A stretch of 64,000 bases of DNA, taken from the NCBI GenBank assembly GCA_022702485.1, contig JAJIYY010000007.1:1674001-1738000 (forward strand), written 5' to 3'. This stretch comes from Simplicillium sp. C3G150-2. Lineage: Eukaryota > Ascomycota > Sordariomycetes > Hypocreales > Cordycipitaceae. Below are positions 1-11,551 of the stretch, piece after piece (position 1 is the stretch's first letter; each line of letters starts with the position of its first letter). The translations under genes were made by a program, and so were the position numbers. The notes beneath the pieces were generated by a model that saw nothing but the letters and a program-made list of their open reading frames with translations, was not told the origin of the DNA and searched no databases.

Positions 1-135
1 GTTTAATTGTGGGTAGTCATTTGGTATTCCTTGCTGATTTGATTTTGTGCAGCGGTGAGGCCTTGTTTGTGAGGTTGGTCCTACTGATTTGCTGCTTGAC
101 ATCCATGGCAACAAACGTCTGCATGACTCTGCTCT

Positions 136-912
136 TCATGCCTCGTCGTATATTCCCTGCTCAATCCATTCTTTAACTCCCGAACAAACCATGTCACCAC
201 TATCCTTCCCGTCTTTGATCAACTCCCTCACTTTCGAACTGCTCACTCCAACACCGTCACTCGCCTCAACCACGTCCACCTTGCCCTCCCACTCCGCGAC
301 CAATTCCTTCACCTGCTTTCGCTGCTCTTCCGCCGTCCCCCACGAATCGTCCGGCCGTAATGTAACCTCTATCCTCGAAGTCTTGAAGAACCGGCCCATG
401 GCTTTATCCATCTCTCCCTCGCCGTAGTACTTTGGGTCGAATATCCGAATAATCGTGTCGTACCCTGTCAAGAACACCTGTTCCACGCCCGGATACAAAT
501 CCGCAATAGCGTTTGCTTTTCCGTGGAAATACGGCATCGTAGTCACAGCTAGGTCAATATCTCCTTGTACGCCCCCTAGTAATTCCTTTGCAAACCCATC
601 CATCATGCATAGTCGAGCGGGGAACGACGCCGGCTTAGGCGCCTTGTCGGCGTTCTGTACGGCAAGGAGCAACAGCAGCTTGCTGCTTGGCGATGACTGC
701 AGTGCCGACTTAGCCATTTGAGCGTGTGCCTTTGTTGGCGGGTTGAAGCTCGAGTCTAAGATGACCAGTCGTGTTGGCGCTCCGGTTGAACGGCCGCTCG
801 TACCTGTTGTTTGTGGTAATGTGGACAGGATGCGGAATGCATCTTGTGATGATTGGAAGGAGGATAGACTGCGAGTGAAGAAGTCCAAGAGAGCCTTTTG
901 CTGTGACCGCAT
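136..912 (-). CDS. POF1: POF1-like nicotinamide/nucleotidyl adenylyltransferase
   Basis: Single exon, 258 aa. The protein looks like a cytidylyltransferase-fold nucleotidyltransferase of the yeast POF1/NMNAT-like family. This family transfers an adenylyl group to nicotinamide mononucleotide or a related substrate. The first Rossmann strand runs into FNPPTKAHAQM at residues 56-66; T-K-A-H fills the place of the nucleotidyltransferase (H/T)xGH motif, with Ala instead of Gly. Near the C-terminus GVGVSSSKVREL resembles the ISSTxxR phosphate-binding motif. The N-terminal ~45 residues are a helical extension. The start is the first ATG of the frame and fits the family length of roughly 260-290 aa. 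Family membership is clear; the exact substrate is inferred. Confidence 0.85.
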   Translation of the reverse strand: MRSQQKALLDFFTRSLSSFQSSQDAFRILSTLPQTTGTSGRSTGAPTRLVILDSSFNPPTKAHAQMAKSALQSSPSSKLLLLLAVQNADKAPKPASFPARLCMMDGFAKELLGGVQGDIDLAVTTMPYFHGKANAIADLYPGVEQVFLTGYDTIIRIFDPKYYGEGEMDKAMGRFFKTSRIEVTLRPDDSWGTAEEQRKQVKELVAEWEGKVDVVEASDGVGVSSSKVRELIKDGKDSGDMVCSGVKEWIEQGIYDEA

Positions 913-1226
913 GACTGCTGTGGTTGTCCTGATTATCTATGAGATGATGGTCCTGTAATGCGCGTGCAGGCGTGAGGTTTCAATTAAGTGGACGCGATCT
1001 TCACATGCGGTTCCAGACAGGCTGAATAAGGAAGGCCAACCCAAGCTGCACTACTGGTTTACCATCGTAGCATTGCAGAATAATTGCTTAATAAATCACA
1101 CAGGATGCAGTCAATTGCAAGGTATTTGATGAGGCCAATGGTTATTTAAGCTATAGAAAATGACATCGCTATTAAATCGCGAGGTTCGATAACCCCCAAC
1201 CAGACAAACGCCAACTATTACTACTT
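913..1226. other. Intergenic: POF1-like promoter and VPS11 3' flank
   Basis: These 314 bp separate the start of the POF1-like gene from the stop of VPS11; both genes lie on the minus strand. I see no coding potential or repeat. Confidence 0.6.
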
Positions 1227-4200
1227 CTACAATTCTTCATTCTGCGTCGAGTCCATTACGCCCTTGCCAAACCATCCGGCAATAATACCAAACTTGTTCT
1301 CGCTCGTTTTCAAGTCCGATTTAAATGTGTCATGCATCCGTGCTCTCTGTACCTGTACTTCTCGCATCTTTCGAATGGCGTCATTATCTCCGGCGCACTT
1401 GGGACACTCCGCGTCCTCGTCGTTGCTGGATCGTAAGCACCGCTGGTGGAAGCTATGCTTGCAAAGGAAATGAACCGTGGGCAAGTCCAAAGCCTGAGCA
1501 CACTCTGAGCATCGCGTGGCTTGGAAAACTGCGGGTTTTGTCTGCAGCTCCTCAAGCTCTGATTGGCGCTTCTCGGTGTCGGCTCGGAGAGTCGCAATAT
1601 TCGTGCGGTTCATTGCAATCGCTCTTCTTTCGCGATTGATTGTCTCTTGAAGATAGGGTTTAACCATACCCATGGTAGCAACGCCGCCACTGACTAAGGT
1701 TTGGATAACCTGCAGAGGCGCCATGAGGTTGTCCTTATCGATCTTGTTTAGGATTGCCGAAAGCTCTTCATGCCCAGCCTCTTCCAGTATCTTCGCATCG
1801 GATGTGAGATACGCCAGTGCAGCGGGATACAGCTGCGGCTCCTCGGGACCGTATTTCCGGAGCGCCTTCAATGCGCCTTGCGTATCTTTCGCTGTCGTGT
1901 ACGAACGGAAAATGTCAGACACAAGCCCAGCCTGTTCCTTGACTAGTACCGTGCCGTCTCTGAAGTCCGACAGGTGTGATAACAAGAGGACGTTTGAGCT
2001 CTCCATGGGCACATGCTCGCCTTCGATGAGTTTCTTTGCTTTAGCCTCCCATACTTCCCGTCTGTGTCCTTTCTTTGCTGTAGCCATGTACAGATACATT
2101 TCAAAGAGAGTGGTATATAAATCGGTTTGGTCTGACGTCTTCAGATCCTTCTCCTCCAGACACGCTTCTAAAAACTCGATAAACTCGGTCGGGTGGTCGA
2201 TAAAAGAAGAAAACGCGGTGCGAGGAGCTGGAGGCGTATACTTTGGAGCAGGGTAGTCGTCTTCATTTACTGATATAGCAGGGTTGGTAACAGCACCAGT
2301 GGTGCTGCCAGCAGTACCAGGTGTATTAATGGAAACCGGACTCATGTAAGGGAGCGCAAATAGGCTTGACAAATTCTGCACTGCGCTGGCAGCCCCGGAA
2401 GTGAAAGTGTTACCTGTCGATATTTCTGCACTTCCCGCAGATAATAGAGTGCGTTTCGGACGGTATCGACCAGTGTAGTAGTCGACGAATATCTTGGTCG
2501 CTTCTTTCGGACAATGCTCTATTAGGACGCGGGCGTACTTTTGCAAGCAGGGGTAAGCCTGGCATTGTTAGCGCAGTTCACACGATTTGAAGTTTAATGC
2601 ATACCACTTCTGGATCCTGGTGCCATATGTATTCCAGCGCACCTGCATAGTTCTTGGAATCTTCGACCAAGATGTCAACGACAAGTTCAGTTTCGCCATG
2701 CTCTTTGGCCAAATAGGCGGCTTGTTCATAATATCCTCCCTGGCGGCACATGTTGATGGCGGTATCCAAATCAAACTTCAAATCACCAGGTGACTCGATA
2801 AATTTCTCCAACTTCTCCTTGTCTTTCAACTTTGCATAGCAGTTTAGGAGTAGCGTCGTATGATCCGAGGTAGCCTTTCGATGCTCATGGAGCTGCTCAA
2901 GATATTGAATGAGATTATGAATTCTTTGTGTGTCAAGGAACTATGGCGGTTAGCTTATGTTGAGCCTCAGTGGCAATTGCGCGTACCTTTCGAATGACCT
3001 GTGATGGCTCGGTGGTATCTATGGCACGAATGTATTGTACCATGGAGCCGTCGTAGTCACCCTTTTGATATAGGTGATCGCCAAACTTGCGGTAGATGAC
3101 GCTCTGTTGCTCATTATCAAGCCCAGCATGGCGTGCGAGCTCCAGCGCAAGAGGATACATGTTTCTTTGATAGAGCATTTCCAACCTCTGTTGTAGCGCC
3201 TTTTCGTGATATTGATATATCTGTTCCATGTCAGAGGCGCATCGGTCCGTCCCACCATCAGCCAATGACTTACCTTTCCCTCCTCGGTTACTGTGAACAA
3301 GTCGCCCCATACCTCAAACACGAACTTGACGGGCGAAATGAGTGTCTCTGTATGACCGATAATCCGCAGATCTGGCTCGAGCAAGACGAATGTCGACGCA
3401 TTGAAAATGCCGCCTGCTCCCGATCCGAGGCGGTTCCTCATGTCAGTTGGGTCTTTGCTTGTGCTAGAAGCGGGTGGGCAAGCCAGGCCGATGTAGTCTC
3501 GATGTGCGGTAATCATTTTCTTGAGCGACTCGTAAGCCTTTGGTGGCCCTCGACCGTCGGCATGGTATGTATATATTGCGTCTCGCCTCGCCACTACGAC
3601 CTCTCCCGACTTTTTGTCGAGTGTCATACATCCCACGTCGCACCCAACATCCTCGACCGTCTTCGCGGGCATGCTTTGTCCTCTCCTTCCCAGCCCCAAT
3701 TTGAGTATTCTTGACGTCGTGGAAACAAAAAGAGTTGTCATCTTTTCATCTACCAAAAGTTGTACACCGGTGACTGGCTCTTCGGATTCGTGTACGGTTC
3801 GTTGCTTGCTACCGAGGTCATTGATGAGGTCGCCTCGAATGACGGTGACTGAGCCATTCGCAAAACCAACTGCGATCTGGGACAAGTCTTCCGTGGCTGC
3901 AAAAGCAGATATCTATTCTCTAATTAGCAGGCGAAGGCCACTGCTATCGAAGCAACGTACAGGGAATTGTCTTCGGCCGTTCGCGATCGTTACGGTGCTA
4001 AGGCAAGTAGGGACGTTCGTCTTCTTTACCAACTTGTCCAGCGCCCACACCTTGAGCTCCGGTTCGCTACTTAGGTCCTCCTATAGAGGCTGTTAGATCA
4101 CTGCATTGCCGAATAAACCTGATGGCGAAACTCACGGCCACTGTGACTAGGTAGCTTGTGCCTTCGACCTGTCGCATCTGGGTGACGCTGCCCGCAGTGT

Positions 4201-4459
4201 GGGCTTGAAATGTGTTGACAATATTCCATTTTTTTCCAACGACACTGACAGATCCATCGCTCGATCCAAGAAAGAGGCTCTCCGAGCCGGCGCAGACGCT
4301 CGAGATTTCATTGTTTTCGAAGAGTCGATGCGTGTCGCCATCAGGCAAACTGACTTGGGTGACGGTGAAGAAGTCAAAAGACCTCCACTGCAACTGTATT
4401 AGCACGCTGTATCTAACAGGTCATTAGAATAAACCCGATTCTCTTACCGAAATAGCCAT
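1227..4459 (-). CDS. VPS11: Vps11/Pep5, HOPS/CORVET core subunit with RING finger
   Basis: Seven exons, minus strand: 4448-4459, 4136-4393, 3961-4080, 3274-3912, 2987-3220, 2605-2940, 1227-2558. They join in frame to 976 aa, the usual Vps11 length. Vps11 is a shared core subunit of the CORVET and HOPS tethering complexes that act in endosome-vacuole fusion. The N-terminus (MAIS joined to LQWRSFDFF) begins a predicted beta-propeller, including LSQIAVGFANG. The middle part is alpha-solenoid with clathrin-repeat-like helices. A C-terminal RING-H2 finger at about residues 883-921 runs from CSEC through CKHSFHQRC to CPKC. The first exon is only four codons, so its exact start depends on the 54-bp first intron; every junction keeps frame and has GT-AG ends. 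Confidence 0.95.
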
Positions 4460-4863
4460 TTTGTCACATCAGAAGCTCTGAGGGTTTTGGGTTGTTGGTG
4501 CAGAGTCAAGGCGCGATGACGACGGAGGGACAGCTGGGTAGCTAAGCTAGCGCCCCACCAGGCATCTCAACGAGAGAGCAGCACAGCCAAGACGCCAGCC
4601 GAACTCAAGCTGTATCAAAGGAAATATCGGGCGACATTTTTCTTCAATGTTTACTGAGAATTTAGGCATCTTTTCACCAAGATTTAATGTATCAAAATTA
4701 AGGGTATCTCATAGTGCACTCTAAACTCCATTTGCCCTCGAAATCATAACATCACTGTCTGCGCTAACCCAAACTCACTACCGTGATAATGCCAATATCC
4801 CACTTCCTATTAGAGGTTCTCTAAACCAATTCAAGTCGTACGTCTTCTATGCCTCATAAATTC
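4460..4863. other. Intergenic: VPS11 upstream region
   Basis: About 400 bp between VPS11 and the 3' end of the serine-rich gene. No coding frame or repeat is recognised; it must hold the VPS11 promoter. Confidence 0.5.
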
Positions 4864-6062
4864 TCATTCCTCCTTTGTTCCACGTGCTGCGAAATGGCCA
4901 TTGGCAAGCTCCTTCTCATCGTGCGCTTCGAGAGGGCTCGCCAGAGGTGCTGCAACACCAGCAATGCTACCGCTAATGCTGTCCGGCCGCCCATGTCCAA
5001 GAAGACCGCTTCGAATACTTGCTCCATCGCCTTGCTTGGTATACAAGCTGTTGCGTTCACCGGCAAGAGTGGATGTGGCACCAGTGGTAGAATATATACT
5101 GGTGCGTTCAACCCCAAGTCGAGCATTGCCGCTTTGCACCCCGGGCGTAGATGATTCGATGTTTGAGCTCAGCACACTCAAAGGAAGGCTTTCGCGACTT
5201 CCACCCCACAATGAAGATGGCGCCAAAGCACGAACCGAAGCATCTGTATCCATCGATCGTCTTCGTCTTCTCTTGCTCGAGGACGCAAGCGTTAGTATCG
5301 ACGCATTATCCGTCAACAAATTGTTTGCCGTCGCGGTAGAATAGGATGTTGGGTTGTTTGGTGGTGCAAGATGCGCAGGTATCGCAGAAGCAGGTGATGT
5401 TGTTGGGAACGGCTGGCTGAATTGGATCGACTGTGGGATGCTCTGTGGCTGAGGGGCAGGCTGGCCGTTGGGTCCCATGGACTGGATAGTTGTGAGGGTC
5501 GTCGCAAGCGAGTGTTCTGATGGGGCTGGGCTAGAAAATGTGCTATCGCCACCTCTCCTAGATTCCATTCCGCCGCCGACTGTTCGGCTTGTTCCCGCCA
5601 GTGAGCTCTCCCCATGACTGGGGGCAGTAAGTGAGCGCGGCCGGTCGTTGTCGGTCGAAAAGGTCCCAGCTATGCTTCGGCCACCGGTAGTAGGGGGAGC
5701 CAACTCTCCTGAGCCCTTTGCTGAGTAGCCCATAGAAGTTGCACCAGTTTGCTGCGTTCTGAAAGAATATGCGCTCTGGGTGTGGCTCTGTCTTGGGTTG
5801 TTGCCGACGAAGCCGGACTCTGGGTAAGGGTTGTTCAGCTTGCCACGTTTCGTCTTGAGGTGTCTCTTAAATCTATCGGGCTCTGAGGAGCTTTTGAAGT
5901 TCGCAAGCTTCTTCATCCATGTCGAAAATGGTTTGCGGCGCTGGGGTTGGCGGTCTGGTTTGTGTAAGTTTGAGTTGCGATCGGTGGGGGCCTCCACAGG
6001 GACGCCAGAAGAGCAATGTAGAGCTTACCAGGAGATCCTCCAGCGCTATCTGTGGCAGCCAT
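4864..6062 (-). CDS. Serine-rich conserved fungal protein of unknown function
   Basis: Two exons, 6029-6062 and 4864-5954, joined across a 74-bp GT-AG intron to give 374 aa. The first exon encodes MAATDSAGGSP and the second continues with DRQPQRRKPFSTWMKKLA. I do not recognise a catalytic domain. Visible parts are a basic N-terminal segment, a long low-complexity Ser/Thr/Gly/Pro-rich centre likely to be disordered, a run of five arginines (SSSKRRRRRSMD) that could be a nuclear localisation signal or phosphosite, and an acidic tail HDEKELANGHFAARGTKEE. The RRKPFSTWMKKLANFK segment looks conserved and could bind a membrane or partner. The function is unknown; that it is a gene is supported by the 1.1-kb open frame and the clean intron. 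Confidence 0.7.
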
Positions 6063-6788
6063 GAGGTGCAAAGCAGAAAGATGCGTCAAAAGGGCCTAAA
6101 CTCTCGATGACCAAAGGAAAAGAGGTTGCTTTGAGCGCAATCGATCGTCGGGCGCCAAGAAGAGGTGACGTTTGGCTGTCGTTGTTGATGGAGCCCTTAA
6201 CGGTGTCTGCAGACAGTATCGCACGCACTGTCTCTTGGAGATGCAAATTTCCTGGCCAAAAATCAAAAAATCAAACACAATGAAATAAACCTATAACGAG
6301 CGATGGTGGTGGTTGAAAAGAGTGTAGGGATGGATCGTCAGCTAGGAACATGGGGTTGCCTTTGACCAGCTCTGGGGTACTAATTACGACAAAATCGGCA
6401 CGTGTTGCAACTCGACCTTGAAAAAGAAGTGGTCCGTGCATCCATTCAACATCAACATCCAGACCTGCCCTTGTCGAGACTCGATCCTTGCCGGCGACTT
6501 TAAATCTCGAAAGAAATCACTGTTATTCATAGATGGAGCATTCACTTAGGGGCGCGTCTGGGTGCTAACGCTTGCTTTGCAATCGATTGCACATTTATTT
6601 CTACACAACCTTTTCCAGTAGACTGGAAATGCCAGCCCACGTTGCCACGCTGTAACAGTCTTCAACAAAGTATATTGACGACTAGCTTTACAAATTCCAA
6701 TCCTACTCCAATTATCCTAGGACTTTGTCTCCTGCTTCACAATAACAACAGGGTGAGCAACAGCGACTTGGCCCAGTATTAAACCAAT
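6063..6788. other. Intergenic between serine-rich gene and DUF7924 pseudogene
   Basis: 726 bp with no convincing frame. It holds the promoter of the serine-rich gene and the 3' flank of the broken DUF7924 gene. Confidence 0.5.
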
Positions 6789-8292
6789 CTACCTCCGATT
6801 CTTGCGTCTCTTTCTCTTCCTGTTCCTTGCCACGCTCTCCTCACTTGACGAAGCATCTTCGCTAGAGGGTACAGGCTCTTCAGATGGGATTCTGGAGGTG
6901 TCTTTGCTAGAAGACGTAGACTCTTCAGAGTGGCTTTCGGGAGTAGCATCTGGCCTAGAGTTGCCACGACTTTCTGAATTATGCGCGGCTGTTATAATAG
7001 GAGGTGTATCGAGTGCCGACTCGTTTATTCGCGGCAGCATGTCGATCGCTGAGCGTATCTTACGCAGGTGCTGGGGCATCCAATTGGTATAGATGGCCTT
7101 TGTAAACCGGTATGAGACCCATCTGTTGTTCTCATCTGTGAAGATGAGTTCCCGAATTGTATGCCGATAATACCGTATGGCTTGATCATCTCTCTCAGCA
7201 TAATGTCCGTACAGTCTGACCTGTGAGTTATCGTGAGATATTGAAAAGGCCACGATTTGCCGGTGGACCTCTTTTTCGCGATTTACTCTCTGGAATAGAT
7301 CTGCTACACCTAGTACTGCAAGAGTCATACTATGAGCATTCTGCCTGTCTGCCGTATCAAGGCCAACGGCACCACACTTGACTTCGCAGGTTAGGAAACG
7401 GAAAAACATCTCATTTGTACCCATGAACAAATACTGATCTCCAGCAGCTCGATCTCCACTAAGAGCTTGCAACCGAGTAAGCTGCTCTACTGTGAATGCA
7501 TCATCACGGAAGCCAACAGAATAATCTGGCTATGGCCGAGGTTGAGTGAGTGGTAGAGAACTGTTCCACCCCTCATTCAAAGCCTCGACTAAGCAATCAA
7601 GTTCATGCTCTCCAGTTACTGCCGCAATCTCTGCCGAGGGTACAATCAACGGCGTGAAATCTCGAAGAATTCGTGTCTCGTTTCGGCGTCTCGCAAACTT
7701 GCAGACCTTTTTGAAGACAGCGGAATCACTGAAGAGACTATCGCGAGGTACTGGCTGTTCTGCACCGAGGAGGTCTTTGCAGAGAATGTGGCTTTCTGGC
7801 GCGACTCCTAGCTGTGAGTCGTCCAAGATGCTTCCAAATCCCTTGAGCAATATTTCGTATGATGGTGTACGGTATGGGATGCATTTCTACGTTCTGCTTA
7901 GCTTATAGCTTGAGCTGTCTCGAGTATGGGTCGGAGGTGTGCCGGAGAGTGTGCGAGGAATTCTCCGAGCTATTGTGCGTCGGACTATCATTTCAGACGT
8001 GAAAAGAGTGTATCCCAAGGGCCAGTATCGCTTCTTTGCCCAGTTAGCAATAGGATCGCTGACACCTTCGTTATCGCTGGATGTTTCGACTCGTTTTGGT
8101 ACTCGCTTCGGTTCTCGAGGTTGCGGTCTCTTTCTTTTCTCTGGATAATCTGTTAATATTAAAGTGAACCAGGTTATCCATACAAACATTACCTTTGACA
8201 CTATGTGATGATGAAACTCTGTCGTGATCGTCGAAGTGTGCTTGTGCTTGTACCTTTCCCTGCGCCTGCACTTGCGCTCGTGTCTGAACCAT
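6789..8292 (-). pseudogene. DUF7924 family gene interrupted by two TAG codons
   Basis: Read on the minus strand, exon 1 starts MVQTRAQVQAQ at 8292. A short intron (donor GTAATG, acceptor TTAACAG near 8155-8203) leads to a long second exon. The frame is then cut by TAG at 7887-7889 and again at 7530-7532, yet coding resumes in the same frame after each stop: KCIPYRTPSYEILLKGFG after the first and PDYSVGFRDDAFTVEQL after the second. Further on are VSYRFTKAIYTNWMPQHL and conserved blocks such as FLTCEVKCGA and DRQNAHSMTLAV, typical of the fungal DUF7924 family, whose function is not established. The tail is Ser/Glu-rich and ends in a basic RNRKRKRRKNRR. The second stop sits where the family usually has Gln, so CAG to TAG is the simplest change. 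An intron that removes either stop was sought and not found. Confidence 0.75.
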
Positions 8293-8778
8293 GATAAAGG
8301 CAGAGATGAAATAGATCAAAACAATTGACGTGAATCTGTTTAGCAGTGACTTTACGAAAGTGAATTACAGAAGCAAGACGGTTCACATGGATGTTTATCA
8401 GTTGATGTAAACAAAGGCAACCATCCGCCATCCGAGTGGTAGCGCGCGCCAGCACCGTGCGCTTTGTTCACCTTTGTTTGTTGCCCTGAACGCTGTACAG
8501 GGTGACCTCATCATTGGAAACTTCAAAGAGCTCGGTATGTACCTGTTGATGGAAGCGTATTTTATAGGAACTTTTATTTCTTGAAAAGAAAAGGCTACAA
8601 AAAAAACTTTTAATTCACAGATGTGAGTTTGATATTTTGAGCGCCAACACCGTTGATCTTGATGTGACGAAGAACAAGGATGCGATTTCGTTATCACCCT
8701 ATTGGGACACGCTTGTATTTTTCAAGAGCCGCTTCATATTGACGCTAACAGTCATCATCCCTTAAACTATTTCTTCAT
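8293..8778. other. Spacer between the two pseudogenes
   Basis: 486 bp with an A-rich patch near 8597-8615. No coding frame is recognised. Confidence 0.4.
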
Positions 8779-9669
8779 TCAGTCTCGGACATCGTTAGCG
8801 AGCCATTGCAACTTCTCCTTCGAATTGTACTCGCCAAGTGGATTGAGCCGTGCAAGAACCACTTCGCACCATTGCGCATTTGCCTCTTGGCCGGCCAGTC
8901 TAGCTTCAGCAGCTGCATCTCGTCCTGCTATATTCTTGGCTGTAAGATGGACCAGGTTGGTGCCAAGCCTTCGTCGAAGTCAAACTCGTCATGCAGCATC
9001 TCTTCCAGAGGCGCAACACCAGTCTGACGATGATGTTCATCTCCTGGCAGCCAATCACTGCCTACAGGGCGATAGATGGCGCGGACAGCATCAAGATCAC
9101 ACTGGTGCACCGCACAGTGTAGGGCTGTATTACCAGCATAAATCTGCAAGGTTTCAAACTTGTTGGCCCTTGCCTACATCTGGGAGTTGGGACAGCGAGT
9201 GAAAAAGCAAGTTGAGACAGCCTTGGAGCATGAGAGATCGCCGTTGGCGGCGGCAATATGCAGGACAGTATCGTCAGTCTCACTGTCCACGACCGTAGTG
9301 TTCTGGCCAGGCGACTGTGCTATGAGAGAGAAGGCTTTTCATGCGCTGTGCGTCTCCATCACGAGCAGCTTGCAAGGCGCAAGCGCACGTATCTTCAAGT
9401 GTATTCGGCATTCTATCCGTATCTGTAGAGTACCGTCTTAGCTTGGTGTGTTACGCAGCCTTTGATGGCTTCTCGAGAAGTTGGCACAAGTGTTGTGCCC
9501 GGATAAGACGGCTACCAATAAGCGCCTCGCACCAGGTACCTCAAGTGATTCGTCGAAGCCTCATACAGCAACAGACTAAAGCCCCTAATGGGCGAGCTGT
9601 TGCAGAATACTTCAAAGTCGCATCCAACTGATCTAAGGTAATAAACTCTTGTTCATCATCTAAATGCTC
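8779..9669 (-). pseudogene. Ankyrin-repeat protein gene, frameshifted
   Basis: Minus-strand pieces of one ankyrin-type protein are spread over different frames. In 5' to 3' order they are: DEQEFITLDQLDATLKYSA; LEDTCACALQAARDGDAQRM; a repeat with DDTVLHIAAANGDLSCSKA; a repeat with YAGNTALHCAVHQCDLDAVR; and a C-terminal stretch NLVHLTAKNIAGRDAAAEAR that runs to the stop at 8779-8781 after LQWLANDVRD. Between these pieces the frame changes at least three times, for example near 8950, where one missing base would join GLAP to NLVHL. No in-frame ATG was found for the first piece, so the 5' end is uncertain or lost. Short introns could explain one join but not all. Function and parent gene are unknown. 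Confidence 0.7.
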
Positions 9670-9671
9670 GT

Positions 9672-11551
9672 CTAGTTGGCAAATCTAAAGTTAAGTCTCT
9701 TGTTTCCTTCATCCTTGGTTGTCTCCAGATAATGGACACGCTGCTCGCGCGTCATGGACGCCCAGATCTTTCCGCGCGTATCGTTACGCCACTCGTAATA
9801 CAGCTTCGTTGCAATAATAGCCAAAATGTTGAAGGCAACAAAAGCAAGCAGAATCTTATTGCCCCTGTAGTAATAAGGCTTATCATCGTTGCGGTAGATC
9901 TGTGAGGAGATGATGTTGGACAGTTGAACCGACATGTTGTACAGAGACGAGCCGACAGTTCTAGTTCGGACTGAACCAGAGTTGCGTGACGTCAATGCCA
10001 CCAAGACGGCATGGATATACGGGTGTCCGATCAAGAGCGTTGCAAGCACCCACTTGGACCAATTGCTGTTGGGAAAGATTGGCGGCAGCGCGACGAGAGC
10101 AATGAGCAAAGGCAGAGCCCAGAATTGCAGGACCAAGTTGACGAGCACTCGTTGATTGAGCCTGCTGGAGAGCCATGTCCAGAACAGCAGCTGACAGATA
10201 AAAAGGACGTTGGCGGGGATGGTCAACAAGTTTGTCTGGAATACTGAGAAGCCCAGAGCTTTGCAAGTAAGCGTCATATAGGCCGAAACGGGGCTCATGG
10301 GAATGCTCCATGTCAGACCGAGCAAGTATATCGGCCAAAGGTCGTAGTCCGTCAGTGCCCTCTTGAAATCAGACAGCGACAGACCTTGTCGGTTGTGCAT
10401 GGTGGCCTTGCCTGGGTCATCGCGCAGAATTCGCGTGACCATGATGACCTCTTCACGCTCTGTGAACCAACCGTTCTTTGGTCGTAGCCATCCTTTGTAT
10501 TTTCCGCGTGCTGTCTGTGTAGGAGATGCTGGGAGGTACAGCCAGGTCAGTACGCCAATGACACCGGTAAGGGCACCCTCGATCAAGAACATGTATCGCC
10601 AGCCTTCTCCGAGTCCGCCACCACGCAAGTGCAAGATACCATAGGCGAGGAATGCTCCGACAATGTTTGTTGACTGGTACGATGTCCAGAACCAGGCCAG
10701 ACGCTGTGGCAACTCCGAGTTGGTGAAGAAGTAGCTGAGGTAGAGGATGACATCGGGGATAAATCCGCCTTCAATGAGGCCCAACAAAGATCTCGTAATG
10801 TAGAAGCTTGTCTTGCCACTCAAGGCGGCTTGAGCTGCAGCGACAATGCTCCATGCAGTCATTTGGATGGGGATCCATGTATCGGGACCGAGTTTCTTGC
10901 TGACCAGCTGAGACGGCAGCTCAGCGAACAAGAATGAACAGTAGAAGATGGTCTGTCCAGTGTTGTAATCGTTTGTGTTGAGACCAAGGTCGTCTGAAGC
11001 ATCATTCAGTTAGTAAATGTACATCGCATTTGCGCTGGCATAAAGAGATAGCAAAGGAAGGACTATAGGGAGTGTCATACCGAGGAGGTTATCTGCCAGA
11101 GCTTGGGATATGTTACCGCGATCCAGCTGCAGGGCAAAGAACATGATGCACACGGGCAAAGCAATTCTCCAATTGAGCTAAAGGCATATTGTTAGCTTGA
11201 TATGGGTTTGATAAACAATCGACAAAGCTTGCGTACCTTACGGACGAGCGCCTGCTCCTCCTCGTCTGCCCATTGAGCTGCGGGCTCAAAGCGATGCGCT
11301 CCCTCAAAATTCTCCACTGGCTTGTAGATATCCAAGGCCTCTGTGGCTGTGAAAAGATTGGCAGTCTTGGCTGTTTCCGAAAAGGACGACGCATCAGACA
11401 GCGGCACATCGGTTTGGTAGCCCTGGTCGATGGACAAATGACTGACATCCTCACCACCCATATGCCACCATCGCCGCCGAGGCTGGGGCTGGATGATTCC
11501 ACTGGCCGATGCCGTTTTGGACCCGGGGAATGCCTCGTCGCTGCTGCTCAT
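9672..11551 (-). CDS. MFS transporter, anion:cation symporter (Dal5/Seo1-like) family
   Basis: Three exons, 11237-11551, 11081-11177 and 9672-10993, giving 577 aa. It is a twelve-helix major facilitator protein of the fungal ACS group that includes allantoate (Dal5), Seo1, pantothenate and vitamin transporters. The cytosolic N-terminus of about 105 residues ends just before the first helix (ALPVCIMFFALQLDRGNI). Diagnostic pieces are DYNTGQTIFYCSFLFAELPS, the helix with RSLLGLIEGGFIPDVILYL and the C-terminal YYRGNKILLAF. A small organic anion or vitamin is the likely substrate; the sequence does not show which. It is transcribed divergently from the next MFS gene across a 1.7-kb spacer. Confidence 0.9.

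Noticed and set aside
1170..1200. tRNA-like T-loop (GGTTCGATA) near 1183
   Set aside because: The flanking bases do not form a five-base-pair T stem, and no anticodon arm or acceptor stem is found. Other TTCGA matches in the window also fail.
7880..7960. Intron removing the first TAG of the DUF7924 gene
   Set aside because: No convincing GT donor exists in the preceding bases that would keep frame, and the second TAG would remain.
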